Both the position numbers and the translations under genes were made by a program. Of a DNA stretch of 64,000 nucleotides, positions 36,001 to 48,000 are shown in pieces. The notes under the pieces are model-generated. The model ran no database searches, was not told where the DNA came from, and saw only the letters and a list, made by a program, of their open reading frames with translations. The stretch comes from Dendrophyllia cribrosa. Its lineage: Eukaryota > Cnidaria > Anthozoa > Scleractinia > Dendrophylliidae. The stretch covers positions 28,188,852-28,252,851 of the forward strand of contig JAJLRJ010000006.1 in assembly GCA_024195265.1 (NCBI GenBank). The letters run 5' to 3'. Every line of letters begins with the position of its first letter. Position 1 is the stretch's first letter.

Positions 36001-39000
36001 TACCACCTAGCTTCTCGGGTTGTTTAGGCCTAAATTTAACTATATAAACTGCTAACCCGAACCTCAACTGAAAGCTAACCAGTTACTCCGTTATATATTC
36101 TCATTAAGGTATTCGACCTCCTTCTGAGCTATAGCATTTAGACTCTACCGGGGTAAATAGAGCGTTTTCACTTGACGTCATAGCCGCCATATTGGTGTTC
36201 CCGTACAAAAGAATGTTAATTAACTTCTTTTGTTAGGAACACCAACATGGCTGCCATGGCCTTTGTCATTTGAGTCCCACGGGACTGAAGGTCACGTGAG
36301 TGAAAACGCTCTATAGGTGAATCTTTGTTGACAGTTATTGCTTTATTAGCATATGCGCCTCATTCTCTAACCTGGCTACCAATTCACTCCAATTAGCTTC
36401 CTCTGGAAATTTGTGCCCGATATACCAGATAATCGTCGTGCAATGCTGTTTTAAAAACTCCAAATTTCACAAAGAATGTATGGCTCATTTGCACTTTTGC
36501 CACGTCACCCACCAATAGGCCATTAGCACGATGACGTCATATGACTACAACTACCAGAATCCTTCAGTTTTTTTTGTTTTGTAGTGCAAATTAGGGCTAT
36601 TGTTATTTAAACCGCACTGGGATTACAAAATTTAAATAAGAAAGGAATTCTGGTAGTTGTAGTCATATGACGCCATCGTGCAAATGGCATATTTTATAGC
36701 CGGTATTTCCATACAGTGGTTACCATTAACACGCGACCCATCGCACTTGATGGACGTCAATCAAAGGAAAGCCGTTAAGATTCTTTTTTTTTTAATTCCG
36801 ACTGGATTTCGAACAATTTTACCAAAAAGAAATAGTAAAAATTTTAAAACAACCAAATTCGAAGTCAGTTACAGTTTTAAAGAGAAGATTTCGTTCAACA
36901 TGATAAAAAAATTGGCGCTGCGTGCAGCCGCCGCTTTGTGTACCAGTCAAATCCAAGAACGCCGATTCCCCCCCCCCCCCCCCCCCCCCCCGGGCATTTT
37001 AATTAAAAAAAAAAAGAAATGGTCAAATGCCCAACTATGTGGGCAGTTTATACGGTCAAATGCCCCACCGGCAGGGCTTCACACAGCCTCAAATGCCAGA
37101 TGCACCACCGTCCAGGCAAGGAGGTATTAAGAGCGCCTGTCTGTAAATATCAAACATATCGCGGCAAGTGATAAAATTGGATTCTTTTGATATTTTAACG
37201 TTGGATAGGTTAAAGTATAACAAAAATCACTGGATACCTTTTTCGGCCAAATATCTTTTTATTTTAAAGAAAAATGCAGAAAACAAAATTCCGTTAAAAT
37301 CGCCATTTAAGGCGGAAAATTATTGCACAACTTTGACAGTCTCGTTTACAAAAACAACTAATGCTACGGCATTTAAAACATGAAAATCGTATTTTGCAAT
37401 CTTTAGATATCTAGTAGAGTGATTTAGGGAATTATTTTGTTGTTCTTTGCTTGCAAAATAATTTTATTTCGAAGACATACATTTCACTTCTTTAAAAGTA
37501 CCTCGTAAACAAAACAATTTTTCACCATGTGCTAAACCTTCAAACGGATTAAGTTTCTGTTGGTTAATTTTTATAAAGATGATCTCAAGCTTGCCGTAAA
37601 AATTTCTTTGGGCAAATGATTCAGAGCGACGCGAGAGCATTTCAAACTTCGTTAAAATTAGAGCTATTTGACCCTACGAGGTCAACAATCAATTTGCGGG
37701 TGCGCGGGTCACACAAATATTCTATAAACTTCTGATTCTGTGTTAACCCATTATGAAATTAAAATAGCCGCATTGAAAAACACTGACATTTCCTTACCTC
37801 ATTTGCGGTAGAAGACAGATTCAGAGACCACTTTTGTGTATAAATCCCTTCTTTGTTCATCGTATTTTAGTCTTGTTCATTTGTATGGCGTTATATCCCC
37901 GCCAAAATTCAAGCTTGTGTTTGCAACATTGTTGCTTTGAATTTATGCAATATTCAACGTCTATAATTCAACATTGCGCATTCACGAATCAACATCCATA
38001 TTTCAAATTCAAGCTTGTGTTTGCAACATTGTTGCTTTGAATTTATGTTTGTTTTTACAATGCAATATTCGACGTCTATAATTCAACATTGCGCATTCAC
38101 GAATCAACATCCATATTTCAAATTCAGTGTGCTTCGTTTGCATGCGACATTCGTCTGTGTGTGTTGCGGTGTATAGTGCGATATGCTTGCATCGCAATCC
38201 AACATTCTTGTTTTCCGTATTCACACACCAACATCCATATTTTAAATTCACCTTCCCTTCGTTTTAGTGCGACATTCATGTCTTTCATTGCTATGTTGAT
38301 GCTCGGTATGTGTGTTGCGGTGCAGAGTGCGATATGCTTGCAGCACACTGCAACATTCTTGTTGGACGTTGAACTTCACGCTTGAGTGAGCTGACCTTCA
38401 GATGGTAAGCCGCTGTACAAAACATGCGGGCTCAACAGTAGGAAATAGCAAGGGTCGACAGGCCGCACAATCTCTACCGGTGTGAAAGAGAACCTTTTAT
38501 ATCTTTGCTCTAACGAGTGTATTTTTTAAAGATTTTCCTTTTTTAAAGGATATAATAGGTGGTTCTTTAAAAGTTTGCCGTAGAAGTGGTTGGTTTTGTA
38601 TATGGTGCCATTTTCCCATTAAAGCTACAATTAGCTGCAAAACTGTTGAGACACTCTGACAAAAAACACTCACTTTTATAAAAAATGATGACTCAAAAAA
38701 CAAAAGAACAATATATTTCCCTCACAACTCCCCCCCCCCCCCCCCCCCCCTCCCCCGTTCAATGTTGTTAGCCAAAGTTTTGGACATGGCGCCGGTCACA
38801 AAACAACATTGATGAGGGGGGAGGGGTAAGGAAAGGTAGCAATGGTGCACTTCTTCCAAAAAAAACACTTGTGAATGAAAGTGTCTCAACTACTTTTGCA
38901 GCTAATTGTCTGAATATATACTAACTTCTGTAAACGATTGCCGCAAGCTCTCCAGGCCTACAGGTATGCGAGTAGTAGCAATAGATCGAGAAAAGACCGT

Positions 39001-42000
39001 TTTATTATATTTGTCGCGTGAGGGGGTAAAAATATATTCGAAGTTCATTAAAAATGAGAACGCAAAAATGTTCGAAAATCGAAGTTCGTCAGTGACACAA
39101 CAATAGAAGTTGATATCAACGGTGATTTCAAAGTTACGTTTTTTTACCAGCCAAATAGATGCCACTACGAGGGCATATATAAAATGTTTAAAAGAAAACA
39201 GTTATCTTACAGTGTAAGAAATCACACAAAAATGCTCCTTGTCTCGCGCGACGGTTTACAGATGCTTGAATGCTGAGAAAAAATCAAAAACAAAAAGGCC
39301 AGGGAGACCTCGAAAAATCACACTGGCGTGATTGTTCTTTGTGCCCGCACAAAATACTAATCTATGTTTCTGTTGGTTCAATTTTCTTCTCATGACCAAC
39401 TCACACGCAACCATCCTTAAACAACATGTGTAACTAATAAACGATCTCAGTTAAATTGTGATATATTGTATTGTTGTCATTTGCTGACGGTATACCCGTG
39501 TGAGACGGTCTACCATCGAAAGTATAAAGGATATGTTTTATACTCTATATATTTCTGTTGGTAGACCGTGGTAGTCCGTGGTAGATCGTCATATATCATC
39601 ATATATTGTCATATAGCTTAGTGTAAAGCTAAAGCCAGAGTACAATATAGAAATGCACAACAAAAATTATTATACCCCGCACTTTGCATTCAAATTAATG
39701 CAAGTTCACCTTATAGGCTGCAGTGTACCATATACAAATTTTGCCACCCCAAGAGCAATTCTCGAAAGGGTTTCATTTTTGTCATTAGTGTTAAATATCA
39801 CTACTAATCGGCAGTAGTAAATTTATAGAGGTGTGCATTCCTGCGTTTGGCATGGTGATATGCAAATTAGCAAATTTTCAGTACCCGATCACTATGTCAG
39901 GTATCGCATAATTGAGCACTTTTTCTCTAATTTTCGAGTCCATTCCGCTCAATTGCAACACCTTGAACGCCAATTTACTCTCAAAATATTTCACCTATGT
40001 TCTTATGAGGCTACAAAAACATCTAAAACCCATGAACTTGAATGCAACACAAAACGTCAAGCGTATATTGAAGCATATACCATTTCGAATGCATTAATTA
40101 GTGCAATTTGTGTCAAATGCAAACACAAAAAAACCCAGTTATTCTCTTGCCATTTTAGAATTCGTAGCATGGTGAATATTAGAGCTGGATTTTTTCAAAC
40201 ACCCTGTAGTCATGCAAAACTTACACAAGTTTCAACATGAATAGCCTTGTTCGTTGTAAGTTATTAAGCGGTGAACGCCTCAGACAATTAGCTGCAAAAC
40301 TGTTGAGACACTCTGACAAAAAACACTCACTTTTATAAAAAAATGATGACTCAAAAAACAAAAGAACAATATATTTCCCTCACAACCCCCCCCTCTCCCG
40401 TTCAATGTTGTTAGCCAAAGTTTTGGACATGGCGCCGGTCACAAAACAACATTGATGAGGGGAGAGGGGTAAGGAAAGGTAGCAATGGTGCACTTCTTCC
40501 AAAAAAGCACTTGTGAATGAAAGTGTTTCAACTACTTTTGCAGTTAATTGTAGCTTGTTTGATGTTTGGCACTGATGGTTGGTATTGTGTAACAAAAGGC
40601 AAAATGTCTTTTCGAGTTTGTTTATCTTGTCTAAGCGCCGATTCCCTTTTTGTGAATTTTATTCCTGATAGGATTTTTTCTACCAGGTTTATTTGGGTAG
40701 CCTCTGGTCAGCAAGCGTTTTTTAAATTTTGAAATATTTTCCTCAAAAGTGGTTTTTGAAGAATTAGTTCGTAGGAGTCTCAGGGCTTCGCCCTTCACGA
40801 ATCCTATTTTAACACTTGGCGGGTGACAAGAGGTAAAATGTGTATATTGAAAGGTTTCCGTTGGCTTAAAATGTGTTTTTATATCAAGGATAGATTGTTC
40901 CTTGAATCTTTCACCATTGTATATGAATGTATCCAGAAATGTAGTTCCAATGTCTGAGATTTCAGCTGTAAATTTGATTGTAGGGTGATGAGAGTTGGCT
41001 TGTTCGATGAATTGTACAATATCTGGTTTGCTGATGTCCCATAGTGAGAATATATCGTCAATGTACGCTTCCAAACTGTGGGTTTGGAGACGTTTTTGCT
41101 TAGAATTTGTGTTTCAATGTTCGCCATGAATATATGTTTGCAAAGGCAACGGCCATTTTAGTTCCCATGGCAGTACCGTCTATTTGCAGAGAGTTCTTTC
41201 CATTAAACTGGAAGGAATTTTCTTTGAGAATAAGTCTAAGCATTTCTCTGAGATAATGTGTTGGTATGTGAGGGTCGGTTATGTAAACGTTCTCGTATGC
41301 TGTGCATACTGTAATAATACCCTCTTCCTGTGGTATGTTTGTGTATAGACTTGTGACATCCATCGATACAAGGAATGTTCGTCTTTTTACTCTGGTTTTC
41401 TCAATAAATTTTATGAAATCGGTCGTATCTTTAAGATAAGACGCTTGTGATTTCGATATAGGCTGAAGTAATGTATCAACAAAAGATATTCTTTCTGTAG
41501 GTCCATCACAACCGGAGATAATTGGACTCCCTATGATGGTTGGTTGGTGAATTTTTGTAAGGGTGTAAAATTCCGGTATTCTTGGTGGGTTTGGTGTTTG
41601 TAACAGTCATTTTTTTGTCATATCATCAATGTGGATTCTTTGGTGTAGTTCTGAAATCAGACGCGACACCTTGGTGTGTGTCTCTTTAACCATGGGTTCA
41701 GCGAGAGGACTGTAATTGTTTTGATCATCGATTTGGATTTGTCCTTCTCGTATTTTATCGGTTTTGATCATGACAACAGTGGTACTTCCCTTGTCCGCTT
41801 TTTTAAGGTTAATTTTAGTTTTATGTTTTAGGTCATGTAGTGCTTTGCGTTCTTTGCGTGACAAGTTCTGTTTTGGCTTCATTATTTTCATTTCCGCCAG
41901 TTGTAATTTAACATCTTCTAGATAACTCTCTAGGTGGTTTCCAGTTTGATTTGACATAGAAAGGATGAACCTCTTTATTTTGTCCGTGGAAAATGTATTT

Positions 42001-45000
42001 GAGACGCATTCGCTTTGCAAAGTGTTGAAAATCTTGCAATAGCTGCCGTCTGATTTTGTGGACTTTGTTCACTGGTATAAATTTAAGACCCTTGGAGATT
42101 AATTTAGTCTGGGCATCAGTTAAATTGTTGTCGGAGAGGTTTTTGATAAACTTTTCTTCTGTGGGTTTTTGGTGACTGACTGATTTCACAGAAGATTTTT
42201 TCTGCGTTCATTTCTTGTTTTTGTGTTTCTTTGTACTTTTGTAATGTATTTCCCTTTATTTATATTTTTCCCGCCCGCGGTGGTGTTAACACATTTAGTA
42301 GACAGGCGTGTGTACGTTTCACTTTTTTTATTGTCTGCACTGAGTTTCCTGCAGGTCTAACATCATCTTTGAGATACAGTGGAACCCCGTTAATACGGTC
42401 ACCAACGGGCCATGAAAATTTGGCCGTAGTAACGGGGTGGCCGCATTAACGGGGTTTCATTATAAGAAAATGTATGGGTGCGCGTTTCGCCGCGTAATAA
42501 CCGTAAGTGACCGTAATAACGAGGTGACCGTATTAACGAGGTGACCGTAAGGCGGGGTTCCACTGTACCTGATATACATTCATATTGTTTTTGTAACTTA
42601 GTAGCCATAGCTCTAAGGTTTACAATATTTGTTTCCGCCGATGGCGGTATTGTTCTGGACTTAGTAGAATCTTTTTTAACCGAACCGTTATTTCGGCGAG
42701 CCTTAGCTTTTTCTTTGTGAAGCTTTGATTTCTGGCTTTCAAGACGGCGATAATGATATCGTGTCAAGGCTTCAAGGAATTTGCGTTCAGCCTTTTCTTT
42801 CACTGACTTGATGTCTTTTCTAAATTGTTCGTCTGCTGGGATATTAGCCCTTGCAGAATAACGTAGAGCTTTCGGGCAAGTCTTTTTATCAAGGTGCTCC
42901 TTCAGTTTCCTGATGGAATTTTCCGTCTTTTGTACTCAGTTTGCTTCTGTATTGAGTGCCTCGCTGGCTTTCCTCTTTCTTGTGTTATCTTTGCTTCGGT
43001 CGCCGTGACCACTAGCATCTTCTGTTGAAGTTTGGTAGCTCGGTATGTCATAGCCGTTCTCTTCATTTTCACTCTCAATTTGTCTTGAACATCCAGGCAC
43101 CTCTTCGGTGTAGACTGCTGTGTTCAATGGACTTTTTTTAGTGCTAGCAGGAGAGGATAGGCTAAATATACTGTAGACGTGTTCGCAAAGTTCACATTTT
43201 CCGCCATCACTGTCTCGCCTGAAACAACCTGAGAAAGCACGTGCAACTATTTTGAGCCCGCATGTTTTGTACAGCGGCTTGCCATCTGAAGGTCAGCTCA
43301 CTCAAGCGTGAAGTTCAACGTCCAACAAGAATGTTGCAGTGTGCTGCAAGCATATCGCACTCTGCACCGCAACACACATATCGAGCATCAACATAGCAAT
43401 GAAAGACATGAATGTCGCACTAAAACGAAGGGAATGTGAATTAAAAATATGGATGTTGGTGTGTGAATACGGAAAACAAGAATGTTGGATTGCGATGCAA
43501 GCATATCGCACTATACACCGCAACACACACACAGACGAATGTCGCATGCAAACGAAGCACACTGAATTTGAAATATGGATGTTGATTCGCGAATGCGCAA
43601 TGTTGAATTATAGACGTCAAATATTGCATTGTAAAAACGAGCATAAATTCAAAGCAACAATGTTGCAAACACAAGCTTGAATTTGAAATATGGATGTTGA
43701 TTCGTGAATGCGCAATGTTGGATTATAGACGTTGAATATTGCATTTTAAAAACGAGCATAAAATTCAAAGCAACAATGTTGCAAACACAAGCTTGAATTT
43801 TGGCGGGGATATAACGCCATAGTCAAATGCCCGCCCCGTTGGGCCTCGTTTCGCGTCAAATGCCCCACTATGTGGAGCTAACCTCTCGTCAAATGTCCGG
43901 GGTATGCCCGGGGAGGGGAGGGGGGGGGGGGGGGGGGTATGGGCGCTCTTGGATTTGACTGGTACATTATGATCACTGAGTTACAAATTATCACGCGCAA
44001 TGAAATTTAAAAGTTATATTTTAAAAATACTGTTTCTGCAAACCGCAGCTTGGAAATCAATTTTGATTAAGCTCTATCTTCTCTTAGCTGATAATATATA
44101 ATATATTTTACCTCCGTTTGCTTGAAATCCTGTCAGAATCCAAAATAATTTTAATTAAACTTCAACTTTATCCGCCTGTTTTGAAGGCGGTGGGTCTTGT
44201 GTTTTTGTTAACCGCTATAAAGATAAGATGCAAACTCGTACAATACTAAGTTTAACAAGCTCTTTAAACTTTTGAAGTCAATAGATCATTTCCCAGCGAG
44301 TTGCCTTTAGCCTCCATTTCAAACAGAGGCCAAGTGCAAAACCATTCATATGGATATAAGTTTTGTTTCACATGCAAATAAAACTTATATCCATATGAAT
44401 GGTTTTGCACTTGGCCTCAGTTTAAAAAGGAGGCTAAAAGCAACTCGTCAATGGGCTATTCATATTTAGCACGATGCCTTCTCGTCTACGTAAATTCGTA
44501 TGCTTAATATATATCGATAGGCAGAGCCTAACAGCGTAGCACTATGAACAAGCTTAACTAACGTGAAACTTAACTAAGGTGAAAGGTCGGAAGCACAAAA
44601 ATTAAGATTGACGACCGGGCTATTTTTCAATTTTAGCAATTGTCAAAAAACAGTATTACCCGACCGTCTGCACAGTACATTTAGACCGTACAAAAGTTCA
44701 CAAAAACAACTTTTCTCTGTCTAGAATAACAGGTACGACTAACCTCCGAATAAAATACAGTTTTTGTTTGTTAAAAATTGCACATAAAAATGGACAACAC
44801 AATCTTCTTTCGAAAAATTGTATTCAAATCTTCATTAGTTTAAGTTTAAAAGTAAAACACGTTCCATTTATAGCGCATCAAGGCAGAGCTGTCCTCGATG
44901 AAATTCAAGATAACAACACGACTTAATTTGAGCACTTTTCATAAACAGGTCTCCAAAACTTAAGATAATACAAGAAAAAGTCAATCAAAAATTGATATCA

Positions 45001-48000
45001 ACATAAATTCCCATCGAAAAATGTGATTTATTTTACCTTTAAAGCACTGGACTGCTTGGAAATTCGTTAAAACTCCGCTTCTTCGGTTCTGAAATCCGTA
45101 ATAAAAACAAGGCATCTCCCCGCATTGCTCCTGCATTGATCATGTTGATAATATGAAGTTCCTCGAAGCAAGATTTTATCCCTGAAAGCTCTTCTTTTTC
45201 CACTAAAGCGGCTTCTGAGTATTTCTTAATTAGTATCCCTGTCTTGAGTAGCAAACCGCGAAAAAATGCAGGGAAATAACGACTTTACTGCTCCGCCTAA
45301 CACTGCGAAAGATCCAACTTTTTTAAAAAGTGTTTACCGAGCTGACGGCTGTGTAGCCGCGCGTGTGGGCGACACACATGTTGCAGACACGCGCCCGCGA
45401 AACATTCCGCTAGCCATGACCATGAAAAATGACGGGTTAGGTTCTATGAGTATGGGGCTGCGCAGCCGGACCTTCGGCCCGGCGAGAGCTCCGCTATTAG
45501 CATACAAAATGTAAACAATGACGTCATTAAAGATTTGCCTCCAGATTCCGATCAAATGATCAAGTAAGAAGTTTTATAAATCACAGCTATTTAACTTATA
45601 AAAAATAGATAAATAAATAAACAAAGTAAAAGCCGATAATGCAGGTAAGAAGCCTAAGCGTTTTGACTACTACGCTACTGTGATAGTATTCCCCGGTACC
45701 ATTCAGAAATAAACCGATCGAAATCCTAAGACGAGACGAATCTTCGGATTATTGATAAAAAAAATTAAGGACTCCGAAGGTTTAGCAGAAAAGAAAATAC
45801 AGCCGCATAACCCATTCAATTGTGATGTGTAAAAAAACCGGCGTCATGTTTTTAATATCGCTCATTTTTATTCTAAAATGTTTAACGAAGTCTTTCGTTA
45901 TAAGAAATTGTGATGTGTATGTGAAAATAAACTCATGTGAACTGCGGTAGAAAGAATTAAGGAGAATGTTGTCATCACCCGGATTATTATGTCACTGGGT
46001 CTTCGATAACGTTATCAAGCAAGTAAACAGTCGAACTTCAATTAGCAAGTTGGCTCAAGTTGATATTCTGAAAGACTCCCTTACGCAATGCTTCCTCCGG
46101 AAGACAAAATGTTTCGGCTCCAAATTCCTTCCTTTTAACTAGGACACACCCAGACTATTGAATGCAGGATTGAGCTAATCCAGAATTTATCAACGAGTAT
46201 TCCTTGTTAGTGAAGTCCCCTTTTTCGTATACTTTGGCTCTGTTTTAGCGATACTTTCAACAGAACTCTAACTTAAACTCTGTAGCAAGATAGTAAACAT
46301 AAATAAATTTTAATTGCTCTGATTTAAATCCCCGTGTATGGATTAGATGATGAAGGAGCTTCATCATCGGGATTTTGACGTTTTGAGGTCAAAACTGCAC
46401 CAAATTACACAAAAAATGCTTATAGAACAATACGAAGAAGATACCAAGTGAATTTTCGAAGAGCGAATCGGCCATTATCGTAGTTTTGGCGAGTTTTCTG
46501 TAATATACTGACATTATATGTAACCGGAAGTTCTATGATAGGTTGTTATTAGTTGTTACATCATTCCATGTACCCAGAATGCTTAAAGAAATAAAGCGTC
46601 GTGTTGTTCAACCATGTTTTGGTCTCGCGTCTTCGTTTACCTTCCAACTAAAAGGTAATATGTTACATTTTCCAAGGCACAAAACGATAAACTTGAAAAG
46701 GTTGGGTTGCAATCCTGATTTCCATCCTGGCCATCTGCAGTCCAAGACACTCACTTTGACTCTTGGAGCACTAGTAGAGTAATTTTAAACAAACCTGGAC
46801 CATTGTTTGTGGGTTTCAACTGATATAAATATGTATTTTGGTCCTTTTTCAAGTAACACTAAAAATGGCGATCGACATAGCCCCTTTAACAATCAGCTTT
46901 CGAGCACTGACCGCGCACGGGTATGTTAATTAGCAACTACGAATGCACGACTTCAAGTTGAAGATAGAGCAGTTTTCAATTGAGTGTGGTAAAACCAAAA
47001 CCAAAGTAATTACTCTGACCAATCACAGCAGTCGTAAACAATCCAATGAACCAATCAGAGCTCGAAGCAATTACATGTCGGCGGCGCCAAGTGCGGGAAA
47101 ACGCGTGCGAGCAAGTCACGATTGGTTTTGGTTTTACTTCTGATTGGTCGAGAAAGTGGCGCGTTTTTTTTTTAGCCAATTACAAAGCGTAGCAATGCAA
47201 AACCAAAGCAATTGTGTAATTGCTTTTGACATTCAATTGAAAACTGCTCTAAAGTCAAGAAAGTAATTAGTGACGCAACCCCCTTTAACCACTTGACTGA
47301 TGGGGTATATACTTCGTTTACTTGGATTGATTTCAGTAGACGTTTTCACTGACTTGCCTTCGTTTTTACGGACGTTTTTACTGACTTACCTACAGTTTGT
47401 GTCAGGATTATTCTGCAGATTTATTATCATTTGCCTCTGGCATATGTGCCCTTGAGATATGAAGTAGGTCACATTACAGTCGCCCACAGTTATAGCACTT
47501 GCTTGCATGGATAAACCTGAAATATGAACGAACAGATGAAAAAAAAAACGTTTTACATGAGCATTTATATTAGGAGGTGTGACGGCACAAATAAATGTTA
47601 TCAAAATAGCGCGAGGTCTGCATTAGTTCTATGGTACAAGTATTGGTATAATCTTTTAGTAAGTTCGTTGTTGTTCTCGGAACGCCGACATTTGTCCACA
47701 GCAAGGAATACTGATAACGAAAAACTCGCGCGCCGTTCAAATACGAAGTTAATGCCCGCTTTCGCAAGCTAGACAAACCCTTAAACAAACTGACAGTTTC
47801 TTGCTGTCTCCTTTTAAACGTTTTATGGAAAACACAATTCTGCGAAACCCGGCGGCAATGGGTTGTAAAGGCACTTTTCGACAAAGATCTGCGACGGACA
47901 TTCGAGTCCAATTCAAAAGGACAGCACGAATAGGGGATAACCATACATCCATAATAGCTGATGAAAGTGGTACTAGAAGTGATCATGGTGGGAAACGATG

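Larger units (their letters stand above)
38497..43240 (-). pseudogene. PLE2: Penelope-like reverse transcriptase, broken
   Basis: Read on the minus strand in several frames. A Cys/His-containing start (GGKCELCEH near 43170) and a charged N-terminal extension come first (KEKAERKFLEALTRYHYRRL). Then follow the linker FIKNLSDNNLTDAQTKLI, RT motifs MDVTSLYTNIP, DGTAMGTKMAVAFANIY, YIDDIFSLW and GEALRLLRTNS, and an end PIISFKKGKSLKNTLVRAKI with stop. No GIY-YIG domain follows. Interrupted by a 1.9-kb insertion (38628-40550), a MITE (42377-42565) and at least three frame changes. Confidence 0.8.
36940..43965. mobile_element. 7-kb element with long inverted repeats framing PLE2
   Basis: Outer ends gtaccagtcaaatccaagaa and its inverse, then poly-C/G and tcaaatgcccc-type units, then an inner arm of about 540 bp (37880-38434 and 43256-43825) made of tandem subunits such as gcgcattcacgaatcaacat. 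The left arm has about 750 bp of extra sequence (37110-37880). The inner arms stop within about 100 bp of both ends of the RT gene. No clear flanking target duplication. Confidence 0.65.

Noticed and set aside
38009..38385. Overlapping frames in both inverted arms around PLE2
   Set aside because: Translations of tandem subrepeats with mirrored copies at 43302-43680.
39833..40240. 135-codon open frame in the MITE-flanked cargo
   Set aside because: Has cysteines and histidines but no recognisable domain or start context.
47570..47986. Possible exon 1 of gene C (MITSSTTFISYYG)
   Set aside because: No hydrophobic core and poor donor; 51374-51335 gives a proper signal peptide and phase.
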